DNA of 64,000 nucleotides from Candidatus Protoclostridium gallicola (GCA_904387375.1 CAJFLE010000001.1:1-64000), one strand, 5' to 3'; counted from the first letter of the stretch, positions 19,041 to 28,689 are shown. Numbers and translations are program-made. The notes: a model not told the origin generated them from the letters alone.

Positions 19041-19073
19041 CAAAAAGCTCTCCCGGCAGGGAAGAGCTTTTTG
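19041..19073. terminator. Bidirectional terminator between convergent genes
   Basis: Stem CAAAAAGCTCTCCC against GGGAAGAGCTTTTTG (one bulged A) with a short GGCA-type loop; A-rich left arm and T-rich right arm serve both strands. Confidence 0.8.
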
Positions 19074-19089
19074 CGCTATTGCAATTGCA

Positions 19090-19458
19090 TTATTTTCTTG
19101 CTTTCGGCTTATACGCCGTAAGTTCGTAACTCATGTTCAGCAGCGTGAGCAGTTCGTCGTCCGGAGCCGCGCCGAGCACGACGCTTATCCAGTGCGTCTT
19201 GTTCATGTGATAGGCGGGCAGCACGCTCCGTCCGTCGCACGCCATCGCGCTCACTGCCGGGTCGCATTTGAGATTGACTATATCGATCTCGCCGCCGTCC
19301 AGTCCCAGCCGCTTTGCCTGCACGTTCATGATCACCGCGTACCACTTGCGGTTTTCCCTGTGCCGCAGCACGGCGAAGCCGGGTTCGTCCTCCCACGGAT
19401 ATTCGGGCTGCGTACCGAACGTGTCGGCGGCATAAGAGAGCAGCGCCCGTCTGTCCAT
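19090..19458 (-). CDS. MmcQ/YjbR family protein
   Basis: 122 residues. The family marks are a double-wing fold sequence with FAVLRHRENRKWYAVIMNV, VNLKCDP and the late HMNKTHWISV. The first [15 protein letters not shown] is chosen because its ATG overlaps the activase stop by one base (TAATG), and the much longer upstream frame is antisense-like shadow. Often called a DNA-binding protein, but the biochemical role is uncertain. Co-transcribed with the upstream activase. Confidence 0.85.
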   Translation of the reverse strand: MDRRALLSYAADTFGTQPEYPWEDEPGFAVLRHRENRKWYAVIMNVQAKRLGLDGGEIDIVNLKCDPAVSAMACDGRSVLPAYHMNKTHWISVVLGAAPDDELLTLLNMSYELTAYKPKARK

Positions 19459-22400
19459 TATTTGCCGCAGCCGCAATAACGGTCGCAGTCTTCGGCGGAC
19501 GCGCAGGACGCGCATACGCTCTCGTCTTCGGTCTCGTCGGGAGCCGCGCAGCCTCCGGCGCCGCATCCGCAGTTTTCCGCCGTTTCGGTGGCTGCGGCTT
19601 CTTTCAGCGCCTCGTATTCGGCGGTCAGCGCCGGATCTTCCGGCTCGCCTTTTTCCTCGCGCATATTGCGGAACGCGACTGACATCATGAGCTTTATGCG
19701 GTTGACCTGATTGACTTCGCTCGCGCCCGGGTCGTAGTCCACGGCCACTATATTGGCTTTGGGATTGAGATCCTTGAGCGCTTTCATGACGCCCTTGCCG
19801 GTGACGTGGTTGGGCAGGCAGGCGAAGGGCTGAACGCAGATGATGTTGTTCACGCCCTCGTCGAAGAGGTCGAGCATTTCGGCGGTCAGGAACCAGCCCT
19901 CGCCGGCAAGGTTGCACAGCGATACGACCTTGCTCGCTTTCTCCGCCATGACTCGGATATTGGTAGGGTGTCCGAACTTGGTGCCTTCGAGCGCGGTCAT
20001 CATGGGCTTGCGGAAGTGCTCCACGAGGTTGATGAGCATGCTGTTGGCAAACTTGTGCGACCATTTGCCGTCGAGGTAATCGTGCTTTATGGTCGAGTTC
20101 TGGAATCCGAACATGAAGAAGTCGAGCATGTCGGGGCAGACCGCTTCGCCGCCCTCGGCTTCTATAAGATCCACGGCGTGGTTGTTGGCGCCGTAATGAT
20201 ATTTGACGAGTATCTCGCCGACCAGGCCGACGCGCGGCTTTTCGACGTCGTAAACGGGCAGTTCGTTGAACTCCTTGACCATGTTGTGGCAGTTCTTGCC
20301 GAACGTCGAACGGTCGCATCTGCTCAGATCGTTTGCGATTATGTCCACCCACTTGTCGAACAGCTTGTTCGCGCTGCCCTTGACCTTCTCGTAAGGCCGC
20401 GTGCGGTAGAGCAGGCGCATCGCGAGGTCGCCGTACATCGTCGAGTATATGAACTGGAACATCAGCTGCAGATCGATGGGGAAGCCTGCATGCTTTTCCA
20501 GTCCCACGAAGTTGAGCGAGATGACGGGCACCTGCGGCATACCGATGGCTTTGAGCGCCTTTCTTATCAGCGTTATGTAGTTGGACGCGCGGCACGGTCC
20601 GCCCGTCTGCGACATTATGAGCGCAGTCTTGTTCGGGTCGTATTTGCCTGTCAGCAGCTCTTCGATGAGACTGCCGACGGTAATTATGGTGGGGTAGCAC
20701 GCGTCGTTGTTGACGTATTTAAGCCCGACGTCGATCGCCGATTTGCTTTCCTTGACGAGCACGACGTTATAGCCGCACGCCGACACGGCGGGCTTATAGA
20801 ATTTCATGTGTATGTCGGAGAGGTTGGGCGCGATGATCGTGTAGCCTTCCTTCCGCATATCCTTGGTGAATTCCTTGAACCAGTGATAGTCCTGCGGTTC
20901 GCAGTGCGTGATCTTCTTTTCCGCGCGCTCTTCCATGACCGCCATGAGCGAGCGCATGCGTATACGCGCCGCGCCGAGGTTGTTGACCTCGTCTATTTTG
21001 AGCACGGTATACAGCTTGTTGGCGGCGAGCATGAGCTCCTGCACCTGATCGGTAGTGATCGCGTCGCAGCCGCAGCCGAAGGAGTTCAGCTGCACTATTT
21101 CGAGATTGTCCTTGCGCCGTACGAAATTGGCGGCGGCATACAGCCTCGAATGGTACATCCACTGGTCGAGCACGCGTATGGGGCGCTCCGTTTTGGAGAG
21201 GTGCGACACGCTGTCCTCGGTCAGCACGGCGAAGCCGTAGGAGTTTATCATCTCGGGTATGCCGTGGTTGACTTCGGGGTCGAGGTGGTATGGACGGCCG
21301 GCGAGCACTATGCCGAACTTGCCCGTTTCGTCGAGCAGACGCACGGTCTCTTCGCCCATTTTCTTTATGTCGTCCTTGAACTTCCTGTCCTCTTCGTAGG
21401 CCGCTTCCACCGCTTTTCTGACTTCCTTTTTGGGAATATCGGGGAACTCTTCGGCAAGGCGCTCGTACATGCGCTTGGGCGTCGCGATGGGCAGGAACGG
21501 GCACATGAACTTGACGTCGCTGCCGAACACCTCGCCCATATTGTTGCGTATGACGTCGGGGTAGGTGGCGACGACGGGGCAGTTGTAGTGGTTGTCCGCC
21601 GTCGGATCCTCGATCTGCTCGTACGGCATGCCGGGATAGAAGATGAACTTCACGCCCTGCTTGACGAGCGCGGCGACGTGGCCGTGCACGAGCTTGGCGG
21701 GGTAGCACACCGATTCGCTGGGCATGGTGTCTATGCCCATGTCGTAGATCGCGCGGGTGGAACGGGGCGAGAGTACGACGCGGTATCCGAGCTTGGTGAA
21801 AAACGTGAACCAGAACGGATAGTTTTCGTACATGTTCAGCGCCCTGGGCAGACCGACGGTGCCGCGTTTCGCTTCCGCCGCGGGCAGCGGCTTATAATAA
21901 GCGAACAGTCTGTTGTATTTTTCCTTGAACAGGTTGGGCAGCGGCCTGGGCTTTTCGATGTGGACGTTTTCATCCTCCGCGCCGCGCTCGCAGCGGTTGT
22001 TCGTTATGAACCGGCGGCCGTCCGAGAATTCGGTGACCGTGAGCAGGCAGTTGTTGCCGCATTTGCCGCACCGCTTCGTATGTTTTTCGAAGGAGAACGC
22101 TTCCAGCTCGTCTTTGGACAGTATGGTCGAGCGCGTGCCTTCCTTGTATGTATTTCTGCTTATGATAGCGCAGCCGTACGCGCCCATCAGTCCTGCCTGC
22201 GCGGGGCGTATCACGTCGCGTCCGCTGACTATCTCGAAGGCGCGCAGCACCGATTCGTTGAGGAAGGTGCCGCCCTGGACGATGACTTTATCGCCCATTT
22301 CCGAGAAGTCGCGCATTTTTATGACCTTGAACAGCGCGTTCTTGACGACGGAATACGCGAGGCCGGCGGATATGTCGCCCACGCTCGCGCCCTCTTTCTG

Positions 22401-23864
22401 CGCCTGCTTGACGCGGCTGTTCATGAAGACGGTGCAGCGCGAACCGAGGTCGACGGGGGAGGAGGATTCCAGTCCCTTTTTCGCGAACTCTTCGGCGGTC
22501 ATGCCCAGCGCGGCGGCAAAGGTTTCGATGAAACTGCCGCAGCCGGACGAGCACGCTTCGTTGAGCAGCACGTCGGTTACCACGCCGTCCTTGATCTTGA
22601 TGCACTTCATGTCCTGCCCGCCGATGTCGAGAATGAACTGCACTCCGGGCAGTATGACGTTGGACGCCGTCTGATGCGCCATCGTTTCTATCTCTCCGCG
22701 GTCGAGTTTGAGCGCGTTTTTGATGAGATTTTCGCCGTAGCCCGTGCAGCATGCGCGGCCGATGTACGCGTCCTCGGGCATCAGCTCGTATATTTCTTTG
22801 AGTATTCCGGATATGGTTTTGAGCGGGTCGCCGCCGTTGGAGCCGTACCACGAATAGAGCAGCGCTCCGTCCTTGTCTATGAGCGCGGCCTTGGTCGTCG
22901 TCGAGCCTGCGTCCACGCCGAGGAAGCAGGGGCCTTTATGCAGTTTTATGTCAGCGAACGCGATTTCCGTCTTTGCGTGGCGGGCGCGGAACGCTTCCAG
23001 CTCCTCGGGCGAGTCGAACAGCGGGCGCAGTCTCTGCACCTCGTGGCTCTCCATGGTTTTGAGCCGTTCCAGCCCCTCGCGGATCTCGTCGGCGGTGAAC
23101 GACTTGGTTGCGGACAGCGCCGCGCCTATGGCGTTGAATACCTGCGAGTTTTCGGGGAATATCGCTTCCTCCGGCTGCAGCGTTTCGACGAAGCGCGCGC
23201 CGAGCTCGGACAGGAAGTGCAGGGGACCGCCGAGGAATGCGACGTGTCCTTTGATGGGCTTGCCGCACGCCAGGCCGGAGATCGTCTGATTGACGACGGA
23301 CTGGAACACGCTTGCCGCGATGTCCTCTTTCGCCGCGCCGTCGTTGATGAGCGGCTGTATGTCCGACTTGGCGAAAACGCCGCACCGCGACGCGATGGGG
23401 TATATGGTCTTATGGCCCTTCGCGTATTCGTTGAGCCCTTTCGCGTCCGTGCCGAGCAGGTTCGCCATCTGGTCGATGAAAGCGCCGGTACCGCCCGCGC
23501 AGGTGCCGTTCATGCGCTGCTCCACGCCGCCTTTGAGATACGTTATCTTTGCGTCCTCGCCGCCCAGCTCTATCGCGACGTCGGTCTGCGGTATGTACTT
23601 CCTGATGGCCTCGATGCCGGCGATGACCTCCTGAATGAATGGGATATTCAGCCAGTTGGACACGGAAATACCGCCGCTGCCCGTCACCGCGAGCGCGAAT
23701 CTGTCGTAACTCTTCACCGCCCGCGAAAGCACGGTGACGATTGTGGATTTTATGTCCGAATAATGCCGGTCGTAGCTCGAGTGCAACAAGTTGCCGTTTT
23801 CGTCTATGACCGCGGTTTTTATCGTTGTGGACCCTACGTCCAAGCCTATTCTGTATTTTTCCAT
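19458..23864 (-). CDS. Acyl-CoA dehydratase activase, double-ASKHA fusion with DUF2229
   Basis: 1468 residues. Two tandem BadF/HgdC-type ATPase domains: the first with [26 protein letters not shown] and [14 protein letters not shown]; the second with [28 protein letters not shown] and [11 protein letters not shown]. Then a CGKCGNNC cluster, the DUF2229 part and an HgdB-like domain, and a Cys-rich C-terminus (CGCGAGGCAA, then [18 protein letters not shown]). HgdC-type activases use ATP and a [4Fe-4S] cluster to inject an electron into 2-hydroxyacyl-CoA dehydratases; the large fused homologues have no confirmed substrate. No dehydratase subunits lie next to it. Start MEKYRIG with a weak GAAGAG site. 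Confidence 0.88.
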   Translation of the reverse strand: MEKYRIGLDVGSTTIKTAVIDENGNLLHSSYDRHYSDIKSTIVTVLSRAVKSYDRFALAVTGSGGISVSNWLNIPFIQEVIAGIEAIRKYIPQTDVAIELGGEDAKITYLKGGVEQRMNGTCAGGTGAFIDQMANLLGTDAKGLNEYAKGHKTIYPIASRCGVFAKSDIQPLINDGAAKEDIAASVFQSVVNQTISGLACGKPIKGHVAFLGGPLHFLSELGARFVETLQPEEAIFPENSQVFNAIGAALSATKSFTADEIREGLERLKTMESHEVQRLRPLFDSPEELEAFRARHAKTEIAFADIKLHKGPCFLGVDAGSTTTKAALIDKDGALLYSWYGSNGGDPLKTISGILKEIYELMPEDAYIGRACCTGYGENLIKNALKLDRGEIETMAHQTASNVILPGVQFILDIGGQDMKCIKIKDGVVTDVLLNEACSSGCGSFIETFAAALGMTAEEFAKKGLESSSPVDLGSRCTVFMNSRVKQAQKEGASVGDISAGLAYSVVKNALFKVIKMRDFSEMGDKVIVQGGTFLNESVLRAFEIVSGRDVIRPAQAGLMGAYGCAIISRNTYKEGTRSTILSKDELEAFSFEKHTKRCGKCGNNCLLTVTEFSDGRRFITNNRCERGAEDENVHIEKPRPLPNLFKEKYNRLFAYYKPLPAAEAKRGTVGLPRALNMYENYPFWFTFFTKLGYRVVLSPRSTRAIYDMGIDTMPSESVCYPAKLVHGHVAALVKQGVKFIFYPGMPYEQIEDPTADNHYNCPVVATYPDVIRNNMGEVFGSDVKFMCPFLPIATPKRMYERLAEEFPDIPKKEVRKAVEAAYEEDRKFKDDIKKMGEETVRLLDETGKFGIVLAGRPYHLDPEVNHGIPEMINSYGFAVLTEDSVSHLSKTERPIRVLDQWMYHSRLYAAANFVRRKDNLEIVQLNSFGCGCDAITTDQVQELMLAANKLYTVLKIDEVNNLGAARIRMRSLMAVMEERAEKKITHCEPQDYHWFKEFTKDMRKEGYTIIAPNLSDIHMKFYKPAVSACGYNVVLVKESKSAIDVGLKYVNNDACYPTIITVGSLIEELLTGKYDPNKTALIMSQTGGPCRASNYITLIRKALKAIGMPQVPVISLNFVGLEKHAGFPIDLQLMFQFIYSTMYGDLAMRLLYRTRPYEKVKGSANKLFDKWVDIIANDLSRCDRSTFGKNCHNMVKEFNELPVYDVEKPRVGLVGEILVKYHYGANNHAVDLIEAEGGEAVCPDMLDFFMFGFQNSTIKHDYLDGKWSHKFANSMLINLVEHFRKPMMTALEGTKFGHPTNIRVMAEKASKVVSLCNLAGEGWFLTAEMLDLFDEGVNNIICVQPFACLPNHVTGKGVMKALKDLNPKANIVAVDYDPGASEVNQVNRIKLMMSVAFRNMREEKGEPEDPALTAEYEALKEAAATETAENCGCGAGGCAAPDETEDESVCASCASAEDCDRYCGCGK

Positions 23865-23918
23865 AACTCTTCGATTATAATTGGTAAAGATAAATTAAAG
23901 GTTAAATTTGCAGAATAT

Positions 23919-23947
23919 ATTATATATAATTGCGTGTATTTTGTCAA
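23919..23947 (-). promoter_or_regulatory. Promoter of the activase gene
   Basis: On the minus strand TTGACA, 17-base spacer, TATAAT, about 55 bases upstream of the start codon in a very AT-rich stretch. Confidence 0.75.
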
Positions 23948-24041
23948 CCCCATTTTCCGGACTTGCCGCATACAATTACTGTAACGCGAAAAATCGTTGA
24001 CATTTGCCTGACGCAGTGTTATGACGGAAAAGCCCGAAGAG

Positions 24042-24067
24042 AAAAAAGGCGGGAAGACGTCCCGCCG
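24042..24067 (-). terminator. Terminator of the GNAT gene
   Basis: On the minus strand GGCGGG, seven-base loop, CCCGCC, then TTTTTT. Confidence 0.8.
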
Positions 24068-24072
24068 CGAAA

Positions 24073-24600
24073 TTATCCGAAATTTTCCGCCCCGTACACC
24101 TCGCGGTGCAGGGTCTTTTTCATTGCGCCGAATTCTTCTTCCGTAACCGCTCCGTCCGTGGTCATTATCATGAGCGGAATCGCGTTTCTGCCCGCCGAAA
24201 TGGGCGGCTGCGTGTACGGGTAACGATTAAGCGTGAAACCGTTTCTTTCATAGAATGCTATGCGTCTTTTCGCCGTTTCCGTTTCGGGCGGCTCGACTTC
24301 CAGGCATATCCGCTTTTTTACGGTTTCTTTCAGTTCGCCGAGCATGCGCGAACCTATGCCGCCGCCGCGGAAATCCTCGGCCACGGCAAAGTGCTCGACG
24401 AAGGCGAATCCGGGAAAATCGTATACGGTAATGAACGCTCCGACGCGTCCGTTTTTGCTCGGCGTGACGTAAATCACGTAATTTTCGCGGCTTAACCTTT
24501 CTTTCTGTTCATCGTGCGGACGTATCTCGTCGGCGGGGAAGCTGCTTTCCATTATGCCGTATACTCCGTCGAACTCTTCGCTTCGCATCTTTCTCAGCAT
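24073..24600 (-). CDS. GNAT-family N-acetyltransferase
   Basis: 175 residues with the acetyl-CoA-binding pattern VAEDFRGGGIGSRMLGEL (about residues 76-93) and the C-terminal FYERNGF motif. Substrate unknown. Overlaps the end of the upstream PPC-domain gene by seven bases, so the two form an operon. Confidence 0.88.
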   Translation of the reverse strand: MLRKMRSEEFDGVYGIMESSFPADEIRPHDEQKERLSRENYVIYVTPSKNGRVGAFITVYDFPGFAFVEHFAVAEDFRGGGIGSRMLGELKETVKKRICLEVEPPETETAKRRIAFYERNGFTLNRYPYTQPPISAGRNAIPLMIMTTDGAVTEEEFGAMKKTLHREVYGAENFG

Positions 24601-25028
24601 TTTTTACCTCCGAAATCTATCAGGTTGAGCCCGATCTCCTCGCTGTAGCGCCTGTCGGTCGCGCCGTCGATTATATCGATAATCATCTCGCACGTCGCGC
24701 TGACCAGCGCCCTGTTTAAGTGCCCGCCGAAGACTTCGCCTTTGCCGTTTCCCGCGCTCATGTGCAGATGACAGTAGAACTCTCCGTTCATTCTGTCTAT
24801 CGTCCCGGAGAGCGACACGATCTCGAAACTGCCCTCGAATTCGTTGGCGTGATACCGCTTTGTCTCCGTGTCGAAAACGCCGGCGGTGAAGCGGTTTACG
24901 GCGCCTATCGCGCTTACCTTCGCCAGCGCGACGTTTTCCTTTTCGGCAATCTCTCTGACCGCGGCGAGTATCTCTTCGCCTCTGTCTATTCTTGCGACTA
25001 TCGTTTTTCCGAACCTTTTGTATTCCAT
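24594..25028 (-). CDS. PPC-domain (DUF296) protein
   Basis: 144 residues covering one complete plants-and-prokaryotes-conserved domain: IGAVNRFTAGVFD, SLSGTI and the metal-binding CHLHMSAGNGKGEVFGGHL. Bacterial members are small trimers of unknown function, sometimes called DNA-binding because plant versions carry AT-hooks; none is present here. Start MEYKRFGKT chosen because a consensus promoter ends six bases upstream of that ATG. Confidence 0.85.
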   Translation of the reverse strand: MEYKRFGKTIVARIDRGEEILAAVREIAEKENVALAKVSAIGAVNRFTAGVFDTETKRYHANEFEGSFEIVSLSGTIDRMNGEFYCHLHMSAGNGKGEVFGGHLNRALVSATCEMIIDIIDGATDRRYSEEIGLNLIDFGGKKC

Positions 25029-25034
25029 AAAAAG

Positions 25035-25063
25035 ATTATACCATACCGCGGCCGTTTTATCAA
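25035..25063 (-). promoter_or_regulatory. Promoter of the PPC-GNAT operon, predicted leaderless
   Basis: Minus strand TTGATA, 17-base spacer, perfect TATAAT, then six bases (CTTTTT) to the ATG. No ribosome binding site. Confidence 0.8.
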
Positions 25064-25110
25064 GAGAAAAACGGGCGTGGGGAAGCGCGCGCCGCTGCTC
25101 TGCCGTAATG

Positions 25111-25151
25111 AAAAAGCGCATGACGCTCATTACCGGCGTTATGCGCTTTTC
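25111..25151 (-). terminator. Terminator of the DUF898 gene
   Basis: Stem of about 15 pairs with one wobble (AAAAGCGCATGACGC against its complement) and T/A runs on the outer arms, directly after the minus-strand stop at 25154. Confidence 0.8.
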
Positions 25152-25153
25152 GC

Positions 25154-26254
25154 TTATATTACCTTGATTTGTTGATAGCCGTCTTGTATGTGCGTGTGTT
25201 TGTTTACCCAACGCAATACGCGCAGATTACGGAACAATGCGTATATTCCGAGCGTAATCAATGTTAATAAAGTCCACAATATCCATTTCCCGAGTATTTG
25301 TACGCCGTTTCCGTCAAACTTCATTTTTCGTCCGTCGATTACCATGCGCTTTTGTATAAAACGGTTTTTCCAACATATCGCCAACGGCTTCAACAGCCAC
25401 AGGGTGACGAGCGTGAACAGGAAACAGCCGAGTTTTACGAGTAAAAGCGCAATTGCGTTTCCTTTCCACGTTCCGCCAAGGAACGGCAGTTCGCCCGCAA
25501 TGTGCAAATGCGACGCTTTCCATTGCAATAATTTTTTTGGAATGAATAACGCGAATATCAGAACCGTGGGGATACAGAGCAGAAGCCAGCAAACCCACTT
25601 TCCGAGCAATTGCGATACTTTGCCGTCGAACGAAAGACGTTTCCCGTCGTAAAGCGAATGTTTGTATTGCCAACGTAAAACCCATATATACGCAGCCGGG
25701 AAGCAAATACCCGCCGTGCAAACAGTTACCAAGGCGCCGAGCAATATCCAGCCGAGTTTTTGCAAGAGCCAACCGTCGAAACCGCCTTCGCCGCCGTTTT
25801 CTGCTTGCTCTTTCGGCGGGTTTTGTTCGTGTTCGCTTTTAAGCCGCTCGCATTCGTCAAAATAGTGATCGGTCGTCTGTATTATCCACTCGCGGTCTTT
25901 TAATCCGCGCCTCTTTTTGAATTCCGCTTTTAACGCCTTTTCATCCTGACCAAGATATTTTGCTATATTGCAGGTGCGACTTGCAACATTTTTATATCGT
26001 AAGCGAAAGGTTATTTTATTCAGCGTACAATATAGCAATACGGATAAAGTGATTGCAAACGGAACTATCATAATTATTCCGATACTTTTTGCTTGCCCCA
26101 TCGGGTCAAATGAACTGATACCGATTCCAAAAAACACAAATAAAAGAAATCCGAAAGCGATTGCGCTTATAACGGTTAAAATTGTTCTGACCTTTTGTTT
26201 TATGCGGAAAATCTTATCCAATGACTTTTCAAACTTTTCTCCGTATTTGCTCAT
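25154..26254 (-). CDS. DUF898 (YjgN-like) membrane protein
   Basis: 366 residues. The N-terminal third has two membrane helices and a soluble linker; the C-terminal part holds tandem DUF898-type units, each with membrane helices and the recurring FDGxxxQLLGKW motif (FDGKVSQLLGKWVCW; FDGNGVQILGKWILW). Start MSKYGEKF is chosen for its AAGGAG site; a longer version from 26335 has none and would cross the palindrome at 26273. Function unknown. Codon use is more AT-rich than in neighbours, and the gene sits next to a serine recombinase, suggesting transfer. Confidence 0.75.
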   Translation of the reverse strand: MSKYGEKFEKSLDKIFRIKQKVRTILTVISAIAFGFLLFVFFGIGISSFDPMGQAKSIGIIMIVPFAITLSVLLYCTLNKITFRLRYKNVASRTCNIAKYLGQDEKALKAEFKKRRGLKDREWIIQTTDHYFDECERLKSEHEQNPPKEQAENGGEGGFDGWLLQKLGWILLGALVTVCTAGICFPAAYIWVLRWQYKHSLYDGKRLSFDGKVSQLLGKWVCWLLLCIPTVLIFALFIPKKLLQWKASHLHIAGELPFLGGTWKGNAIALLLVKLGCFLFTLVTLWLLKPLAICWKNRFIQKRMVIDGRKMKFDGNGVQILGKWILWTLLTLITLGIYALFRNLRVLRWVNKHTHIQDGYQQIKVI

Positions 26255-26272
26255 ATTAACTCCTTGCGGCTT

Positions 26273-26296
26273 GCAGTTTAAGTGTACTTTTACTGC
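26273..26296. repeat. Palindrome copy 1, upstream of the DUF898 gene
   Basis: A 24-base imperfect palindrome ending in ACTTTTACTGC. It differs at four positions from the perfect copy at 26388-26411. Lies between the divergent DUF898 and recombinase genes. Confidence 0.7.
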
Positions 26297-26387
26297 TTTC
26301 TTTTGCTTGCTTCGGTTTCTGCTTTTATGATACAATAAAGCAAGTAAATGCGCCGAATTTGTACCGGATACATAATTTTCCGGCGTT

Positions 26388-26411
26388 GCAGTAAAAGTAC
26401 ACTTTTACTGC
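26388..26411. repeat. Palindrome copy 2, perfect 24-base inverted repeat
   Basis: Twelve-base arms GCAGTAAAAGTA and TACTTTTACTGC reading through a central GTAC. Spaced 115 bases centre-to-centre from copy 1 and 83 bases before the recombinase start. May be a recombination (res) subsite or an operator. Confidence 0.75.
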
Positions 26412-26493
26412 AATTTTTTTGTTTTTGCTCGTTTAAGGTAGTCTTTTTGCCGTTTATCCGCTATGCTTATGAAAAAACAAAGGAGCAAACCAA

Positions 26494-27105
26494 ATGGAAT
26501 ACGCATACGCGCGGGTATCGGCAAAAGACCAGAATTTGCAGCGGCAGATTGCCGCGCTTAGTGAGTTCGGTATAGAAAAAAGCCGCATTTTCTCCGAGAA
26601 GAAAAGCGGCAAAGACTTTGAACGTAAGGAATATAAACGCTTATTAAAAAAACTCACAAGCGGCGATCTGCTCGTCATAAAGTCCATTGACCGGTTAGGG
26701 CGCAATTACAGTCAGATTATCGAGGAATGGAACAGAATAACGAATATAATCGGCGCAGACATACTCGTGTTGGATATGCCGCTTTTAGACACCCGCACGA
26801 AGGCGGATACTTTGGTCGGCAAGTTCATTTCGGATATTGTGCTGCAAGTATTATCCTTTGTGGCGGAGAATGAGAGGGAAGGCATAAAGGCGCGGCAAGC
26901 CGAGGGGATAAAGATTGCGCATCAAAAGGGCGTTCGTTTCGGCCGCCCTTCGTTCGTCTATTCTGAAGAATTTTTATCCGTCGCTGACGACTATCTTTGC
27001 AAACGTATCAAATTGAAAACCGCGTTGCAGATATTGAATATAAATCAAAGCAATTTTTTCTATCATATCTACAAGATAAAGAAAAACAAGAGCGTTTTAC
27101 AATAG
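26494..27105 (+). CDS. Serine recombinase (resolvase/invertase family)
   Basis: 203 residues. Catalytic Ser9 in YARVSAKDQN, then the RIFSEKKSGK and IKSIDRLGRNYSQI stretches, the long E-helix with FVAENEREGIKARQAEGI, and a short C-terminal helix-turn-helix region (KTALQILNINQSNFFYH). The size fits small resolvases or invertases rather than large integrases. AT-rich relative to the surroundings. AAGGAG ribosome binding site. Target site unknown; the two palindromes just upstream are candidates. Confidence 0.9.
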   Translation: MEYAYARVSAKDQNLQRQIAALSEFGIEKSRIFSEKKSGKDFERKEYKRLLKKLTSGDLLVIKSIDRLGRNYSQIIEEWNRITNIIGADILVLDMPLLDTRTKADTLVGKFISDIVLQVLSFVAENEREGIKARQAEGIKIAHQKGVRFGRPSFVYSEEFLSVADDYLCKRIKLKTALQILNINQSNFFYHIYKIKKNKSVLQ

Positions 27106-27115
27106 CCGCATTATA

Positions 27116-27151
27116 AAAACAAGGGACGCTACGATGGGCGTCCCTTGTTTT
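27116..27151. terminator. Terminator shared by recombinase and tRNA-Leu
   Basis: Perfect 14-base stem AAAACAAGGGACGC with its complement, six-base loop; A-rich left and T-rich right arms. Follows the recombinase on plus and the tRNA on minus. Confidence 0.88.
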
Positions 27152-27233
27152 GGTGCGGTTGACAGGAGTTGAACCTGCACGATTTCTCACTAGAACCTGA
27201 ATCTAGCGCGTCTGCCAATTCCGCCACAACCGC
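27151..27233 (-). tRNA. tRNA-Leu (anticodon CAG)
   Basis: Minus-strand cloverleaf with acceptor arm GCGGTTG / CAACCGC, anticodon stem CTAGA/TCTAG around loop TTCAGGT, T arm CAGGTTCAACTCCTG, a variable arm of class II type, and an encoded CCA end. The anticodon CAG reads CUG. Confidence 0.95.
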
Positions 27234-27243
27234 AAGCCTTAGA

Positions 27244-27272
27244 AGTATAGCACAAGCGCATTCGATTGTCAA
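27244..27272 (-). promoter_or_regulatory. tRNA-Leu promoter
   Basis: Minus strand TTGACA, 17-base spacer, TATACT, ten bases upstream of the mature tRNA 5' end. Confidence 0.8.
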
Positions 27273-27462
27273 ACGAAAACCGTATTTTTTCGCGGTCTGA
27301 GACAAAATTTTTGCGCTTTTTCTTGCGGTTTGCCCGGCCGTTTTATGAAAAACGCCGGGAAGTAAAAATGCATATTTTTCGATGTAGTATGCTTGAAATA
27401 TGCGATTATATCGCTAAAAATCATTGAAAATCAGCTTATTATGTCTGACATAATATGTAATT
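27273..27462. other. Non-coding stretch between tRNA-Leu and dinB
   Basis: AT-rich, no reading frame. It holds a hairpin at about 27332-27358 (CCCGGC...GCCGGG with inner GTTTT/AAAAC pairs and one bulge) and the palindrome at 27438. The dinB transcript runs into it from the right; no good T-tract terminator for dinB is seen. Confidence 0.5.
27438..27454. repeat. Palindrome with TATGTCTGACATA core, copy 1
   Basis: Perfect 8-1-8 palindrome ATTATGTC-T-GACATAAT, nine bases downstream of the dinB stop. The same 13-base core and about ten following bases recur at 45476. Confidence 0.7.
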
Positions 27463-28689
27463 TCAGCGTTTGAAGGGCAGGAAATCGCCCACATCCTTAT
27501 TTACGAATATATCCTGTTCTGCGTGGCAGGCGCGTATAACCGAATTTTTTCCGTATTTCAGCCGCAGCCTGTCTATCGTGCGGTCGAGCTTTTCGCACTT
27601 AGCCGAGGTCAGACTGTCGTCGAAAAAGGACAGCTGCTGCGGTTCGCATTCGCCGACGAGCATATAAGTCGAAACGTCCACGGAGCGCAGCGGCGCGCCG
27701 TCGTAAAAGGAAAACAGCAGCTCGAGCGCGGCCGCGGCTATGTCGTCCGACGACGAGACGGGATAGGGCAGCGCCTTCTGTCTGCTCTGTCTGGTCAGTT
27801 CGCTCGACCGCGCGCTGACCGCCACGCCCTTGGCTCTGAATCCGTATTTTCTCAGCCTTGCGGCAACGAGTTCGGACAGGTAGTATACGAGCGTGCGTAT
27901 ATCGTCCTCGGTGCGCAGATCGCGCAGCGCGGTCAGTCCGTGCCCGACGCTTTTCGCGTCGCGCCGCCGCACCGCTTCGCGCACCTCTCCGGCGTCCTCT
28001 CCGCGCGCGGTGCGCCGCAGATCCGCGCCCGGTTTTCCCAGCATCCGTTTTATAACGCGCTCGTCGCTCTCGGCGAGATCGCCGATGGTCAGTATGTTCA
28101 TCGAACGCAGTTTCGCTTCGGTGCTGCGCCCGACTCCGCACAGTTCCGCGGCGGGCAGCGGCCATACCTTGCCGCGGAAATTGTCGCGGTCGATGACCGT
28201 CGTGCCGTCCGGCTTTTTCATGTCGCTGCCCAGCTTGGCGAACATTTTCGTGAAACTCACGCCCACGCTCGCCGTTATCCCCAGTTCGCGCTTTACCTGC
28301 TGCCGCAGATTGTCCGCTATCGCGCTGCCTCCGCCCAGCAGTTTTGCCGTCTGCGTGCAGTCCAGCCAGCATTCGTCCGGACCGAACGGCTCGACATAGC
28401 ACGAATAATTGTTGCATATCCCGAACATGCGTTTGGAAATTTTGTCGTATTTGTCGAAATGCGGGGGAAGGAAGACTATGCCCGGCGCTTTCATCTGCGC
28501 TTCCCATACCGTGTCGCCCGTCTTTACGCCGTATTTTTTCGCTATCTGATTCTTTGCCAGCACGACGCCGTGCCGCTTGGCGGGATCGCCCGCAACCGCG
28601 ACGGGCAGACCGCGCAGCTCCGGCCTCTCGGCGCATTCCACGCTCGCGTAAAAATTATTCATGTCTATGTGCAGATACAGCGCTTCCAT
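27463..28689 (-). CDS. dinB: DNA polymerase IV (Y-family translesion polymerase)
   Basis: 408 residues. Palm motif LHIDMNNFYASVE near the N-terminus, the second acidic motif in FGPDECWLDCT, the helix-hairpin-helix region with LCGVGRSTEAKLRSMNILTIGDLA, and a little-finger domain. Error-prone bypass synthesis after DNA damage. No beta-clamp motif was sought in detail. Divergent from uvrB; SOS-box-like sites flank its promoter. Confidence 0.92.
   Translation of the reverse strand: MEALYLHIDMNNFYASVECAERPELRGLPVAVAGDPAKRHGVVLAKNQIAKKYGVKTGDTVWEAQMKAPGIVFLPPHFDKYDKISKRMFGICNNYSCYVEPFGPDECWLDCTQTAKLLGGGSAIADNLRQQVKRELGITASVGVSFTKMFAKLGSDMKKPDGTTVIDRDNFRGKVWPLPAAELCGVGRSTEAKLRSMNILTIGDLAESDERVIKRMLGKPGADLRRTARGEDAGEVREAVRRRDAKSVGHGLTALRDLRTEDDIRTLVYYLSELVAARLRKYGFRAKGVAVSARSSELTRQSRQKALPYPVSSSDDIAAAALELLFSFYDGAPLRSVDVSTYMLVGECEPQQLSFFDDSLTSAKCEKLDRTIDRLRLKYGKNSVIRACHAEQDIFVNKDVGDFLPFKR

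Noticed and set aside
19806-23984. Open frame of 1392 codons on the plus strand opposite the activase
   Set aside because: It is antisense to a well-supported ATPase gene, has no domain pattern, and is rich in Arg, Val, His and Ala as expected from the mirror of GC-rich codons.
26494-27105. Phage integrase or transposase
   Set aside because: The protein is too short for a large serine integrase and has no transposase motif; resolvase/invertase fits.
27151-27233. Attachment-site duplication from the tRNA-Leu 3' end
   Set aside because: I looked for a copy of the tRNA 3' end at the other side of the AT-rich island and found none by eye.
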